NCBI GenBank assembly: GCA_017550535.1
Contig: JAFZOS010000097.1
Span: forward strand, 1-58,552
Direction of reading: 5' to 3'
Length of the DNA: 58,552 bases
Source of the DNA: Lachnospiraceae bacterium
Lineage (GTDB): Bacteria; Bacillota; Clostridia; Lachnospirales; Lachnospiraceae
Program-made: the position numbers and the translations under genes
The notes under the pieces: model-generated
Databases searched by the model: none
What the model saw: the letters and a program-made list of their open reading frames with translations, nothing else
What the model was told of the DNA's origin: nothing
In this document: in pieces, positions 32,612-41,041 of the stretch
How positions within the stretch are numbered: the stretch's first letter is position 1
Layout of the letters: each line of letters starts with the position of its first letter

Positions 32612-33844
32612 ATGCGTTTTAACACTAAGCTTTTACACGGAAAAACATCAAAGGGTTACGCGTCGCGCGAAATGCTCCCGCCTATCTCGCAGGTAAGTGC
32701 CTTCAGATATGAGAGCATGGAAGAGCTTGAGAAGGTGTTTGAGCATAAGAGCAACGGATATGCATATACCCGTGTGGGGAATCCCACAATATCCGCTTTT
32801 GAACAGAGGATAAACGAACTTGATGGCGGAGCCGGCGCGATATGCTGCAGCAGCGGCATGTCGGCCGTGACGTCGGCATTGCTTGCCGTTTGTGAGAGCG
32901 GAGATGAGATCATAGCATCCAGCGGTCTGTACGGAGGAACGATAGGGTTGCTCCATGACCTTGAAAAGCTTGGGATCCATACGGTCTTTGCTGATGATAT
33001 ATCGGAAGGATCGCTCAAGTCCCTTTTAAGCGAAAGGACTAAGGTCATTTATGCGGAACTTATATCAAATCCATCTCTTAAAGTACTTGATGTTGCCGGC
33101 ACGGCTAAAGCCGCGCACGAGGCGGGAATACCGCTGTTTGTTGATTCTACTACAGCTACTCCCTACATAGCGCGTCCTCTGTCAATGGGAGCCGATGTGG
33201 TCATCCATTCAACATCCAAGTATTTAAACGGAGGCGGCAATTCCATAGGCGGGATCATAGTCGACGGCGGCAGGTTCAAATGGGATCCCGAAAAGCATAC
33301 GGCACTTAAGGAATTTAAGAAATACGGCCCTATGGCTTTTTCGGTAAGGCTTCGCACCGACATCTGGGAAAACTTCGGAGGCTGTATGGCACCCGCCAAT
33401 GCCTTCCTTAATTTCATAGGAACGGATACGCTTGGCCTTCGGATGGAGAGGATATGCGATAATGCCGACAAGCTGGCACATGCGCTTGACGCACTTGACG
33501 GGATAAGTGTAAATTATCTGACTCTTCCTTCTCATCCATATCACAGATATGTTGAAGAAGAACTTAACGGTTTCGGAGGCGGGATACTAAGCTTCAGGGC
33601 CGGTTCGAAGGAAAGGGCGTTTAAGATAATCAATTCTTTAAAATATGCAATGATCGCAAGCAATATAGGAGATCTGAGGACCCTTGTGATACACCCCGCA
33701 TCGACTCTTTATGTTCAGGCTTCAAAACAGGAGATGGAGGCGGCCGGCGTGTATGAGGATACGGTAAGGGTGAGCGTCGGTATTGAGGATGTGAACGATC
33801 TTATCGATGATTTTACGGAGGCGGTAAATGGTACTGCTGAGTGA
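32612..33844 (+). CDS. Cys/Met metabolism PLP enzyme (O-acetylhomoserine/O-acetylserine sulfhydrylase or gamma-lyase type)
   Basis: 410 residues, second member of the PF01053-type family in the island. YAYTRVGNPT near the start, PLP lysine in HSTSKYLNGGGNS, and IASNIGDLRTLVIHPAST in the C-terminal domain. The segment after the lysine (GGRFKWDPEKH) is MetY-like, so a sulfhydrylase accepting an acylated amino acid and a carrier-bound sulfur is favoured over cystathionine gamma-lyase; the exact substrate cannot be read. Weak ribosome site (AGGCAGG). Its 3' end overlaps the JAMM gene by 17 nt, tying it to the first carrier module. Confidence 0.85.
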   Translation: MRFNTKLLHGKTSKGYASREMLPPISQVSAFRYESMEELEKVFEHKSNGYAYTRVGNPTISAFEQRINELDGGAGAICCSSGMSAVTSALLAVCESGDEIIASSGLYGGTIGLLHDLEKLGIHTVFADDISEGSLKSLLSERTKVIYAELISNPSLKVLDVAGTAKAAHEAGIPLFVDSTTATPYIARPLSMGADVVIHSTSKYLNGGGNSIGGIIVDGGRFKWDPEKHTALKEFKKYGPMAFSVRLRTDIWENFGGCMAPANAFLNFIGTDTLGLRMERICDNADKLAHALDALDGISVNYLTLPSHPYHRYVEEELNGFGGGILSFRAGSKERAFKIINSLKYAMIASNIGDLRTLVIHPASTLYVQASKQEMEAAGVYEDTVRVSVGIEDVNDLIDDFTEAVNGTAE

Positions 33845-34256
33845 TAAGGCATACCGGCTTATTACGGAGCATGTAAACGGTGCTTATCCGCACGAAGCCT
33901 GCGGTGTGCTGCTTGGAAGCGCGGACGGGACGAGGATTGACCATATCAGTCAAGCAGAGAATGCAGTAAAAAGCGGCAATGCTGATGAACGTTTTTATAT
34001 CGATCCTGTATGGCTGTACGGGATCGAGCGTGAGTCGGAAAAGGACGGCAGGCAGGTACTGGGGTTTTACCATTCACATCCTGACAGGCCGGCTGTTCTG
34101 TCAAACGAGGATAAGGATCATATGATACCCGGGATGATATACCTGATTGCATCGGTTACAGGACGGGAGTGTAAGGATCTTAAGGGTTATAAAAAGGAAA
34201 GCGCGGACGGCTCAGCCCGGGCGACTAAGATCGTAAGGGAGGCGGCTTTAAATTGA
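33828..34256 (+). CDS. JAMM (M67/MPN+) metalloprotease of sulfur-carrier module 1
   Basis: 142 residues. Complete JAMM zinc site: E23 in PHEACG, H82-S-H84 in YHSHPDRP and S92-x-x-D95. Homologues (Mec of Mycobacterium, HcyD of Wolinella, QbsD) either trim a sulfur carrier to expose Gly-Gly or release Cys/homocysteine from it. It starts within the preceding PLP enzyme gene, preceded by GGAGG at about 7 nt, and its TGA overlaps the start of the next gene (the carrier-E1-rhodanese fusion) by 4 nt. Such tight coupling suggests the fusion is its substrate. Confidence 0.9.
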   Translation: MVLLSDKAYRLITEHVNGAYPHEACGVLLGSADGTRIDHISQAENAVKSGNADERFYIDPVWLYGIERESEKDGRQVLGFYHSHPDRPAVLSNEDKDHMIPGMIYLIASVTGRECKDLKGYKKESADGSARATKIVREAALN

Positions 34257-35710
34257 AGGTTTATATATCGGCTACATTACGGAACTTCTTCGGAAGGAAC
34301 CGGGTGATAGATGCAACGGGAAACACGATAAGGGATATATTAAGGTTCTTGACCGATGAGTATCCGGAGGCAAAGGAAATACTGTATGACGGATCGGGAA
34401 AATTAAGAAGCTTTATCAGGATATATGTCGGGAATGAAAACAGAACCGAGCAGGATAAGTGGTATAAGGAGCTGAAGGAAGAAGATGAAGTCCTGCTGCT
34501 GCCTGCGATCGCGGGAGGAGCGCCGCAGGAAAGCATAATATCGGATGAAAGAAGGAAAGAAGAATCATTTGATGATGCGGAAATAGAACGATTCGGAAAA
34601 CATCTTTTGTTACGCGAGATAGGAGTAAAGGGGCAGAAACGGATAAAAGCGGCAAAGGTGGTCGTTATAGGGGCGGGAGCCCTTGGATCACCGGTGATAC
34701 AGTACCTTGCGGCAGCAGGAGTGGGAACGATAAAGGTGGTTGATCATGACGATGTTTCCCTTGAGAACCTGCAAAGCCAGGTGATCCATACAAGCCGCGA
34801 CGTTAAGCGTCCAAAGGTGGCATCCGCCAAGGACAAGGTAAGGAATATAAACAGAAGTATAGTTTTCGAAGATGAGAACACAAAGATCGATGCAGGCAAC
34901 ATAGAAGAGATAATAGACGGTTATGATCTTGTGATCGATTGCACAGACAATTACAAGGCAAGATATCTTATAAATGATGCGTGCGCTTTGCTTGGGATAC
35001 CGCTTGTGTTCGGTGCCATTTATCAGTACGAGGGCCAGGTTGGTATCTTCAATCTTAACGGCGGTCCGTGCTACAGGTGTCAGTTCCCCGCTCCGCCTGA
35101 GCCCGGACTGGTTCCTACCTGTGCGGAGGGCGGCGCCATAAGCCCTCTGCCGGGTATTATAGGCAGCATTCAGGCCAATGAGGCCTTAAAACTTATAATA
35201 GGCATCGGCGAGCATCTTGACGGAAAGCTCCTTACGATAGACAGCCTGTATCTTCACTCGAGGATACTAAAGGTGAATAAGGATCATAAGTGTCCGATAT
35301 GTGGGACAGAACCTTCGATATTCAAGGTTGAGGAATTCGATTACGAGGATTTCTGCGGACTTAAGGAAAAGGAGAATGAGATACCGGTCGAGGGCTTCAC
35401 ACCAGAAGAACTGGCAAAGAAGATAGAAAACGATGAGCCGATCACGATAATCGACGTGCGTGAACCCCATGAGAGGGCTATCCGCAGGTTCCCCAACGCG
35501 ATCGCTATCCCGATAGGACAGCTGGCACGAAGGAAGGATGAACTCGATCCCACAAAGGATACCGTATTTATCTGTAAGGAAGGCAAGCGAAGCATACTTG
35601 CGATAAATACACTCAGGGAAGCCGGATATACGGGGCCTATGTACAACTTAAAGGGCGGGTTTGATGCGATGAAGGATATCGTATTCTCGCATGAAGGAGC
35701 ATGGCTCTAG
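34253..35710 (+). CDS. Three-domain fusion: beta-grasp sulfur carrier + MoeB/ThiF-type E1 + rhodanese
   Basis: 485 residues. Residues 1-89 resemble MoaD/CysO and end in AIAGG, with G88-G89 followed by APQES and a linker rather than a free terminus. Residues ~105-350 are an adenylyltransferase: G140-A-G-A-L-G145, CYRC and CPIC zinc pairs, and a likely catalytic Cys in VPTCAEGG. Residues ~375-485 are a rhodanese with persulfide Cys441 in ICKEGKRS. MoeB-rhodanese fusions are known (MoeZ, Uba4/MOCS3); the added N-terminal carrier is unusual. To act as a thiocarboxylate the carrier would have to be cut at GG|AP, plausibly by the JAMM protease encoded just upstream. Confidence 0.9.
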   Translation: MKVYISATLRNFFGRNRVIDATGNTIRDILRFLTDEYPEAKEILYDGSGKLRSFIRIYVGNENRTEQDKWYKELKEEDEVLLLPAIAGGAPQESIISDERRKEESFDDAEIERFGKHLLLREIGVKGQKRIKAAKVVVIGAGALGSPVIQYLAAAGVGTIKVVDHDDVSLENLQSQVIHTSRDVKRPKVASAKDKVRNINRSIVFEDENTKIDAGNIEEIIDGYDLVIDCTDNYKARYLINDACALLGIPLVFGAIYQYEGQVGIFNLNGGPCYRCQFPAPPEPGLVPTCAEGGAISPLPGIIGSIQANEALKLIIGIGEHLDGKLLTIDSLYLHSRILKVNKDHKCPICGTEPSIFKVEEFDYEDFCGLKEKENEIPVEGFTPEELAKKIENDEPITIIDVREPHERAIRRFPNAIAIPIGQLARRKDELDPTKDTVFICKEGKRSILAINTLREAGYTGPMYNLKGGFDAMKDIVFSHEGAWL

Positions 35711-35808
35711 GAGCAGACATTACGTTATTTATTTAACGGTGAATACGCCTGATAAGGAGCGGGCGATTTCATAGACATTTATTAACTTTTTAAACAGGAG
35801 GAACCATT

Positions 35809-36765
35809 ATGGCAAACGACAAAGTAATTAAGGAGGGCATCAACGCTCTGGGGGCGCAGGCGGCGTATAATCTTGCGAATATCACCAAGACCAAGCCTCA
35901 GTTTGGTGCGCTGACACCCAAGTGGCTGACCAAATTCCTTGAGTTCAAGGGACTTGAGACCGGCATCTACAGGGTAAACAAAGTTGTGGAGGGCGATACG
36001 CCTCTCGATGTACTCTGCAGCCAGACCAAGAAGTCGGATATCATTCCGCAGGGTTATGTTGAATATGAGACAAAACCCCGTGAGTATGTTCTCAATTCGA
36101 TCTCGACGATCATTAATGTAAACACCGCTGTTGAGGATGTTTACAGCGTACCTTACGACCAGGTACAGGAACAGCTGGGGCTTGCGATCGAGTCATTAAG
36201 GGAGCGTCAGGAAAGCCAGCTTATCAATAACGATGATTACGGCCTTCTTAAGAACGTGGCTGATTCTCAGAGGATACAGACACGTAACGGAGCACCCACA
36301 CCGGATGATCTTGATGAGCTGATCACAAAGGTATGGAAGGAGCCTTCATTCTTCCTTGCTCATCCAAGGGCAATAGCCGCATTTGAGAGAGAGTGCACTA
36401 AGCGCGGAGTACCGCCTGTAGTCGTAAACATCGCGGGCGGAACCTTCCTTACATGGAGGGGTATACCCATCATACCTACCGACAAGCTTTTGGTTGACGG
36501 ACTTAAGAATCCCAAGTCACAGAGCGGAAAGACCAATATCCTTCTTATCCGTACAGGTGAAGCAAAGAGGGGTGTTATAGGTCTGTTCCAGGCAGGACTT
36601 AAGAATGAGCATTCAAGGGGCCTGTCAGTACGTTTCAGAGGAATCGATGATAAGGGAGTTGCATCTTATCTATTATCGCTGTACTGCTCGGCTGCAATAC
36701 TTGCAGATGATGCGATCGCAGTACTTGAGGATGTAGAAGTAGGTGAATATTATGACTACGATTGA
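35809..36765 (+). CDS. Family 2A encapsulin shell protein (SrpI-like)
   Basis: 318 residues, HK97-fold nanocompartment protein. The start NALGAQAAYNLANITKTKPQ, the segment GLETGIYRVNKV, and SVPYDQVQEQLGLAIESL, GGTFLTWRGIPIIPTDK and RGLSVRFRGIDDKG match the SrpI group. Family 2A shells self-assemble and enclose a cysteine desulfurase; the Acinetobacter example stores elemental sulfur. AACAGGAGGAACC precedes the ATG. The desulfurase gene begins 14 nt before this gene's stop. The 98-bp gap upstream contains CGTTA/TAACG (35723-35738), a small hairpin, and no clear promoter. The acidic C-terminus (EVGEYYDYD) is typical. Confidence 0.93.
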   Translation: MANDKVIKEGINALGAQAAYNLANITKTKPQFGALTPKWLTKFLEFKGLETGIYRVNKVVEGDTPLDVLCSQTKKSDIIPQGYVEYETKPREYVLNSISTIINVNTAVEDVYSVPYDQVQEQLGLAIESLRERQESQLINNDDYGLLKNVADSQRIQTRNGAPTPDDLDELITKVWKEPSFFLAHPRAIAAFERECTKRGVPPVVVNIAGGTFLTWRGIPIIPTDKLLVDGLKNPKSQSGKTNILLIRTGEAKRGVIGLFQAGLKNEHSRGLSVRFRGIDDKGVASYLLSLYCSAAILADDAIAVLEDVEVGEYYDYD

Positions 36766-38518
36766 GAACCTTGCCGGCGTTCCGGATGCGGGTGAACTCA
36801 CAATTCTTGCAAATGAACTGTTTCCGGATCTTACGGAAGGTGTATACGGTATTCCTGAGGCGGATATACCGGTTGCATCCGTACCTGAGGTGAATGCATC
36901 CCAGGGTGATTCTGCTATAAGAACTGCAGAAGAGGTTCCGGGAGTTAACGCTTACGAGGCTGTTCCCAACACCGGTTCAGGCGAGCTTGTACAGGGGACG
37001 GGAAGCATACCGACAACCGATGTGTTTGACTGGGAGCACCCCTTCGCATACGGAGGAGGATACAGCGATCCGTACCTTCAGACAGTGGAGGCGGTAAGTG
37101 CACCTGAGGCTGAGCTTATACCGGGTACGGGAGACGTACCGGTCTTTACAGGAACAGAAAATACAAGTTACGCACCTGCCGTAATGTCGCAGGAACAGGC
37201 CAAGGAGAATGACCGTAAGATAGATGCACCGACCTCACTGGGCGGGGATAATGTCGTAAACGGAAGGAAGGCAGCCCCGGCTTCATCAAGGAACGATTCA
37301 ATAAGGATCGGCAGCAAGTCTTTAGCTCAGATAAGGGATGATTTTCCGATCCTTAAGGAGCAGATAAACGGGCATCCGCTCGTATGGCTTGATAACGGCG
37401 CAACGACCCAGCGTCCGCAGGTCGTGATAGACAGGCTTTCACACTACTACGAGCACGAGAACTCAAATGTTCACAGGGGCGCTCATACATTAGCCGCAAG
37501 GTCGACTGATGCATATGAGAATGCACGCGATATAGTCCGTGACTTTATCGGGGCTCCTTCATCTGAGGAGATAGTGTTTGTCCGCGGTACGACAGAGGGC
37601 ATCAATCTTGTCGCAAACGCTTATGTAAAGCCGCAGCTTACGCCCGGTGATGAGATAATCGTTTCGATACTTGAGCATCACGCAAATATCGTTCCATGGC
37701 AGCTTATAGCACAGGCTACAGGTGCAGTGATAAAGGTGATCCCCTGTGATGAAACCGGACAGCTCATACTTCATGAATATGAGAAGCTGTTTACGAAAAG
37801 GACTAAGTTTGTCGCCGTGACACATGTTTCCAATGTGCTCGGAACGGTTACCCCGGTCGAGGAACTTATAGCTATCGCCCACAGGCACGGTGTGCGTATC
37901 CTTATTGACGGAGCACAGTCGGTGGCGCATATACCGGTAAATGTATCGGCCCTGGATGCTGACTTCTTTGTATTCTCCGGGCACAAGATATTTGCGCCGA
38001 CGGGTATAGGAGCAGTATACGGAAAGAAGGAACTGCTTGAAGCGGCTCAGCCATATCATGGCGGCGGAAATATGATAGCGGATGTGACTTTTGAACGCAC
38101 CATATACAATCCCGCGCCGAACAAATTCGAAGCGGGAACGGGAAGCATAGCCGACGCTGTCGGACTCGGCGCGGCGCTTACCTATCTTTCCGAGATAGGC
38201 ATGCCCTGCGTATATCGCTGGGAACACGAGCTGTTACAGTACGCGCTTAAGGAAATGAAGTCGGTAAAGGGCATCCATTTGGTCGGGACAGCACTCAACA
38301 AAGCATCGGCTCTTGCGTTTAAGCTTGACGGTTATTCCGATGAGGAAGTCGGAAAAAGGCTTGATGCATACGGTATCGCGGTGCGTACGGGACATCACTG
38401 CGCACAACCCGTGCTCAGACGTTTCGGATACGAGAGCACCGTAAGGCCGACGATAGCGCTTTACAATTCACCTGATGACATTGACGCGCTGGTAAAGGTA
38501 TTAAAAACATTTGCATAA
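36752..38518 (+). CDS. Encapsulin cargo: SufS-type cysteine desulfurase with disordered N-terminal loading domain
   Basis: 588 residues. Residues 1-~190 are low in hydrophobicity and rich in Pro, Gly, Thr, Ala and Glu, with near-repeats ELVQGTGSIP and ELIPGTGDVP; this extension is the encapsulation domain in Family 2A cargo. Residues ~195-588 are a class V PLP enzyme with EHHANIVPW, PLP lysine K412 in FSGHKIFAPTG and persulfide Cys C550 in RTGHHCAQP. It converts cysteine to alanine plus enzyme persulfide. The ATG at 36752 with AGGTGA upstream is preferred to the in-frame GTG at 36743. A GC-rich hairpin follows the stop. Confidence 0.94.
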   Translation: MTTIENLAGVPDAGELTILANELFPDLTEGVYGIPEADIPVASVPEVNASQGDSAIRTAEEVPGVNAYEAVPNTGSGELVQGTGSIPTTDVFDWEHPFAYGGGYSDPYLQTVEAVSAPEAELIPGTGDVPVFTGTENTSYAPAVMSQEQAKENDRKIDAPTSLGGDNVVNGRKAAPASSRNDSIRIGSKSLAQIRDDFPILKEQINGHPLVWLDNGATTQRPQVVIDRLSHYYEHENSNVHRGAHTLAARSTDAYENARDIVRDFIGAPSSEEIVFVRGTTEGINLVANAYVKPQLTPGDEIIVSILEHHANIVPWQLIAQATGAVIKVIPCDETGQLILHEYEKLFTKRTKFVAVTHVSNVLGTVTPVEELIAIAHRHGVRILIDGAQSVAHIPVNVSALDADFFVFSGHKIFAPTGIGAVYGKKELLEAAQPYHGGGNMIADVTFERTIYNPAPNKFEAGTGSIADAVGLGAALTYLSEIGMPCVYRWEHELLQYALKEMKSVKGIHLVGTALNKASALAFKLDGYSDEEVGKRLDAYGIAVRTGHHCAQPVLRRFGYESTVRPTIALYNSPDDIDALVKVLKTFA

Positions 38519-38534
38519 ACAGACATTTATCTGT

Positions 38535-38556
38535 CGCGGAGCTTTAACGCTCCGCG
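38535..38556 (+). promoter_or_regulatory. Intercistronic GC-rich hairpin between cargo gene and serine acetyltransferase
   Basis: Perfect 8-bp stem CGCGGAGC (38535-38542) / GCTCCGCG (38549-38556), loop TTTAAC, preceded by a smaller ACAGA/TCTGT hairpin. No T-run follows, so it is more likely an mRNA stability or processing element than a terminator. It could keep shell and cargo mRNA more abundant than downstream mRNA. Confidence 0.6.
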
Positions 38557-38584
38557 GCGGGCAAATGACAGGGGAAAAGATACC

Positions 38585-39547
38585 GTGAATGAGATAATCA
38601 GAGAAGAAGAAGTCGATCATATAGTCAAAACGATTTTCGCTGATTTTGAAGGCGGAAAAAACATTGACGAGATAAATATATACAATAAACCGGACAAAAA
38701 CGAGGTCCATGAACTTATCCAGAATCTATTCAGGATAATATATCCCGGATATTTCAGGGACCGTTCGTATAAGATATACAACCCGAAGAACAGCTTTGCA
38801 GTGATAATAGAGGACATATTTTATCATCTGAGCAAGCAGGTATATCTCGCACTTGATTACTGCCGTAAAAGGGGAACGCTTACTGATGCGCAGAGGAAGA
38901 AGGAAAGCTACCGTATCTGCAAGGCGTTTTTTGACAGGATACCGAAGATCCGTGAATATATCGAAACGGATCTGATAGCTGCATATGACGGTGATCCCGC
39001 GGCGGGGTGTTTTGAGGAGATCATACTTGCATATCCGGGGCTTATGGCGATAACCGTATACAGGCTGGCACACGAGCTGTATCTTGAGCAGGTACCCGTT
39101 CTGCCGAGGCTTATGACCGAATATGCGCACAGCAAGACGGGAATCGACATACATCCCGGGGCAACAATAGACAAATATTTCTTTATCGATCACGGTACCG
39201 GCATCGTTGTAGGTGAGACGGCTGTGATAGGTAAGAATGTAAAGATATATCAGGGTGTTACCATAGGTGCTCTTTCAACAAGGGGAGGACAGAAGCTTTC
39301 GGGTAAGAAGCGGCATCCTACCATATGCGACAACGTTACTATATATGCCGGGGCTTCGATCCTGGGCGGCGATACCGTGATCGGCGAGAATGCCGTTATC
39401 GGAGGCAACGCATTTATCACCCGTTCCATAGATGCTGATACGAGAGTCAGCATGAAGAACCTTGAGATGGAGTATTACCGCACCGGAGGAAACGAAAGCA
39501 GGAAGGAAGAGTTAACGCAGAGTGATGAGTGGTATTACATAATTTAG
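38585..39547 (+). CDS. cysE: Serine O-acetyltransferase (EpsC/CysE type, long form)
   Basis: 320 residues. Residues 1-~185 are helical (hexamer-type N-terminus), then a left-handed beta-helix with GIDIHPGATIDKYFFIDHG, VVGETAVIGKNVKIYQGV, TIGALSTRGG and KRHPTICDNV. Makes O-acetylserine, the acceptor used by cysteine synthases. The long N-terminus resembles the EpsC group. GTG start at 38585 with AGGGGA upstream. Its presence right after the cysteine desulfurase means the island both makes and breaks down cysteine. Confidence 0.93.
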   Translation: MNEIIREEEVDHIVKTIFADFEGGKNIDEINIYNKPDKNEVHELIQNLFRIIYPGYFRDRSYKIYNPKNSFAVIIEDIFYHLSKQVYLALDYCRKRGTLTDAQRKKESYRICKAFFDRIPKIREYIETDLIAAYDGDPAAGCFEEIILAYPGLMAITVYRLAHELYLEQVPVLPRLMTEYAHSKTGIDIHPGATIDKYFFIDHGTGIVVGETAVIGKNVKIYQGVTIGALSTRGGQKLSGKKRHPTICDNVTIYAGASILGGDTVIGENAVIGGNAFITRSIDADTRVSMKNLEMEYYRTGGNESRKEELTQSDEWYYII

Positions 39548-39558
39548 GAGGAAAAAAT

Positions 39559-39768
39559 ATGAAGATCACAGTAGCAGGCGAAAAGAAGGAAGTTGCGGAC
39601 GGGCTTACCGTTGCGGCACTCATTGAGCAGGAGAATGTCGAGACACCCGAATATGTTACGGTGTCGGTAAATGAGGAATTCATCGACAAAGAAGTTTTTG
39701 ACTGCCATGTTTTGAAAGAAGGAGACGAGGTTGAGTTTCTTTACTTCATGGGAGGAGGAGCACGATAA
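39559..39768 (+). CDS. ThiS/MoaD-like sulfur carrier with masked C-terminus (module 2)
   Basis: 69 residues, beta-grasp fold: MKITVAGEKKEV, NEEFIDKE, then GDEVEFLYFMGGG. Active carriers end in Gly-Gly, whose carboxylate is adenylated and sulfurated. Here GGG (65-67) is followed by A68-R69, so the terminus is blocked until trimmed, as with HcyS-Ala or QbsE. The JAMM gene two genes downstream is the likely processor. AGGAGG lies 7 nt before the ATG at 39559; a longer in-frame start at 39529 falls inside cysE. Its stop shares one base with the E1 start (TAATG). Confidence 0.88.
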   Translation: MKITVAGEKKEVADGLTVAALIEQENVETPEYVTVSVNEEFIDKEVFDCHVLKEGDEVEFLYFMGGGAR

Positions 39769-40577
39769 TGGCTTTTACCAATGAACAGCTGGAGCGTTAT
39801 TCCAGACACATAATATTAAAAGAAGTCGGCGTTAAGGGCCAGAAGAAGCTGCTTAACGCAAAGGTACTTATAATCGGTGCCGGAGGTTTGGGCGCACCCG
39901 CCGCATTGTATCTTGCGGCAGCAGGCGTTGGAACCATAGGTATAGCCGATGCGGATGTGGTGGATCTTTCAAACCTGCAGAGGCAGGTCATCCATACCAC
40001 CGATGATATCGGAAAGAAGAAGGTTGAGTCCGCAGCCGAGACGATGAGGCAGATCAATCCGGATGTTACTGTCAATACATATTATCAGTTTGTCAACAGC
40101 TCAAATATCCTTGATCTTATAAAGGATTATGATTTCATACTTGACGGAACGGACAATTTTCCTGCCAAGTTTCTTATAAACGATGCATGCGTTATGGCGA
40201 AAAAGCCGCTGTCCCATGCCGGCATCATCAGGTTCAAGGGACAGCTTACCACGATAATCCCCGGTGAAGGTCCCTGCTACAGATGTATATTCAAAAATCC
40301 ACCGCCGAAGGATGCGGTACCTACATGTAAGCAGGCGGGCGTCATTGGCGCAATGGGAGGTGTCATCGGTTCACTGCAGGCCATGGAAGCGGTCAAGTAT
40401 ATAACCGGGGCAGGTGACCTGCTGGTCGGATATCTCCTCACTTATGACGCTCTTAAGATGGAATTCCATAAGATAAAACTTCCGCCTCGCGGCAAAGGCT
40501 GCGCGGTATGCTCGGATACCCCGACCATAACCGAGCTTGTTGATTATGAACAGGCGGAGTGTGAACTTAAACACTGA
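39768..40577 (+). CDS. MoeB/ThiF/HesA-type E1 adenylyltransferase (module 2)
   Basis: 269 residues. Nucleotide motif G37-A-G-G-L-G42, the LSNLQRQVIH segment shared by MoeB/ThiF, zinc pairs CYRC and CAVC, and Cys187 in VPTCKQAG in the loop used for thio-transfer. It would adenylate the Gly-Gly end of the carrier and pass sulfur to it. Unlike module 1 it has no rhodanese; the TusA-like protein or the desulfurase may give sulfur. Overlaps the carrier stop by one base. Confidence 0.92.
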   Translation: MAFTNEQLERYSRHIILKEVGVKGQKKLLNAKVLIIGAGGLGAPAALYLAAAGVGTIGIADADVVDLSNLQRQVIHTTDDIGKKKVESAAETMRQINPDVTVNTYYQFVNSSNILDLIKDYDFILDGTDNFPAKFLINDACVMAKKPLSHAGIIRFKGQLTTIIPGEGPCYRCIFKNPPPKDAVPTCKQAGVIGAMGGVIGSLQAMEAVKYITGAGDLLVGYLLTYDALKMEFHKIKLPPRGKGCAVCSDTPTITELVDYEQAECELKH

Positions 40578-40589
40578 ATGGAGCAGCAA

Positions 40590-41018
40590 ATGCGTATTAC
40601 GATTAAACAGACCGATTTTGACATGATATATGAGCATGCCCTTAAGGAGAGTCCCGATGAAGCATGCGGGCTGATCGCGGGCGAAGACCGGGAAGACGGT
40701 GTAAGGGAGATAAGCAGGGTTTATATACTTGAAAACATCGACCACACAAATGAACATTTCACGATCGATCCAAAGGAGCAGCTTGCGGCAATAAAGGATA
40801 TGCGTGCATGCGGACTCAAACCGCTCGGCAACTGGCATTCCCATCCCGAGTCACCGTCAAGGCCGTCAGAGGAAGATAAGAGGCTTGCAAATGACAGTAA
40901 GGCAAGTTATCTGATCCTTTCGCTCATGGAGGAAGGGAAGCCTGTTCTTAATGCTTTTCATATAGAGAGCATTAACGGCGAAAAGACGGTACGAAAGGAA
41001 GAACTTGTAATAGTATAG
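40590..41018 (+). CDS. JAMM (M67/MPN+) metalloprotease of sulfur-carrier module 2
   Basis: 142 residues from the ATG at 40590, or 146 from 40578, which abuts the E1 stop. GGAG at 40580-40583 favours 40590. Numbered from 40578, the zinc site is E28 (DEACG), H87-S-H89 (WHSHPESP), S97 and D100, all intact. Expected to trim AR from the module 2 carrier and/or release the amino acid product from the carrier. It differs clearly in sequence from the module 1 protease, so the two are not a recent duplication. Confidence 0.9.
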   Translation: MRITIKQTDFDMIYEHALKESPDEACGLIAGEDREDGVREISRVYILENIDHTNEHFTIDPKEQLAAIKDMRACGLKPLGNWHSHPESPSRPSEEDKRLANDSKASYLILSLMEEGKPVLNAFHIESINGEKTVRKEELVIV

Positions 41019-41041
41019 ATCACTGAGAAAGGAGATTTAAA

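Noticed and set aside
37559-38227. Antisense frame of 222 codons inside the desulfurase gene
   Set aside because: The plus strand encodes an intact cysteine desulfurase with PLP Lys and active Cys; the antisense product has no recognisable domain.
36752-38518. Cargo desulfurase as a housekeeping SufS for Fe-S clusters
   Set aside because: No sufBCDU genes nearby, and the long N-terminal extension plus overlap with the shell gene indicate encapsulin cargo.
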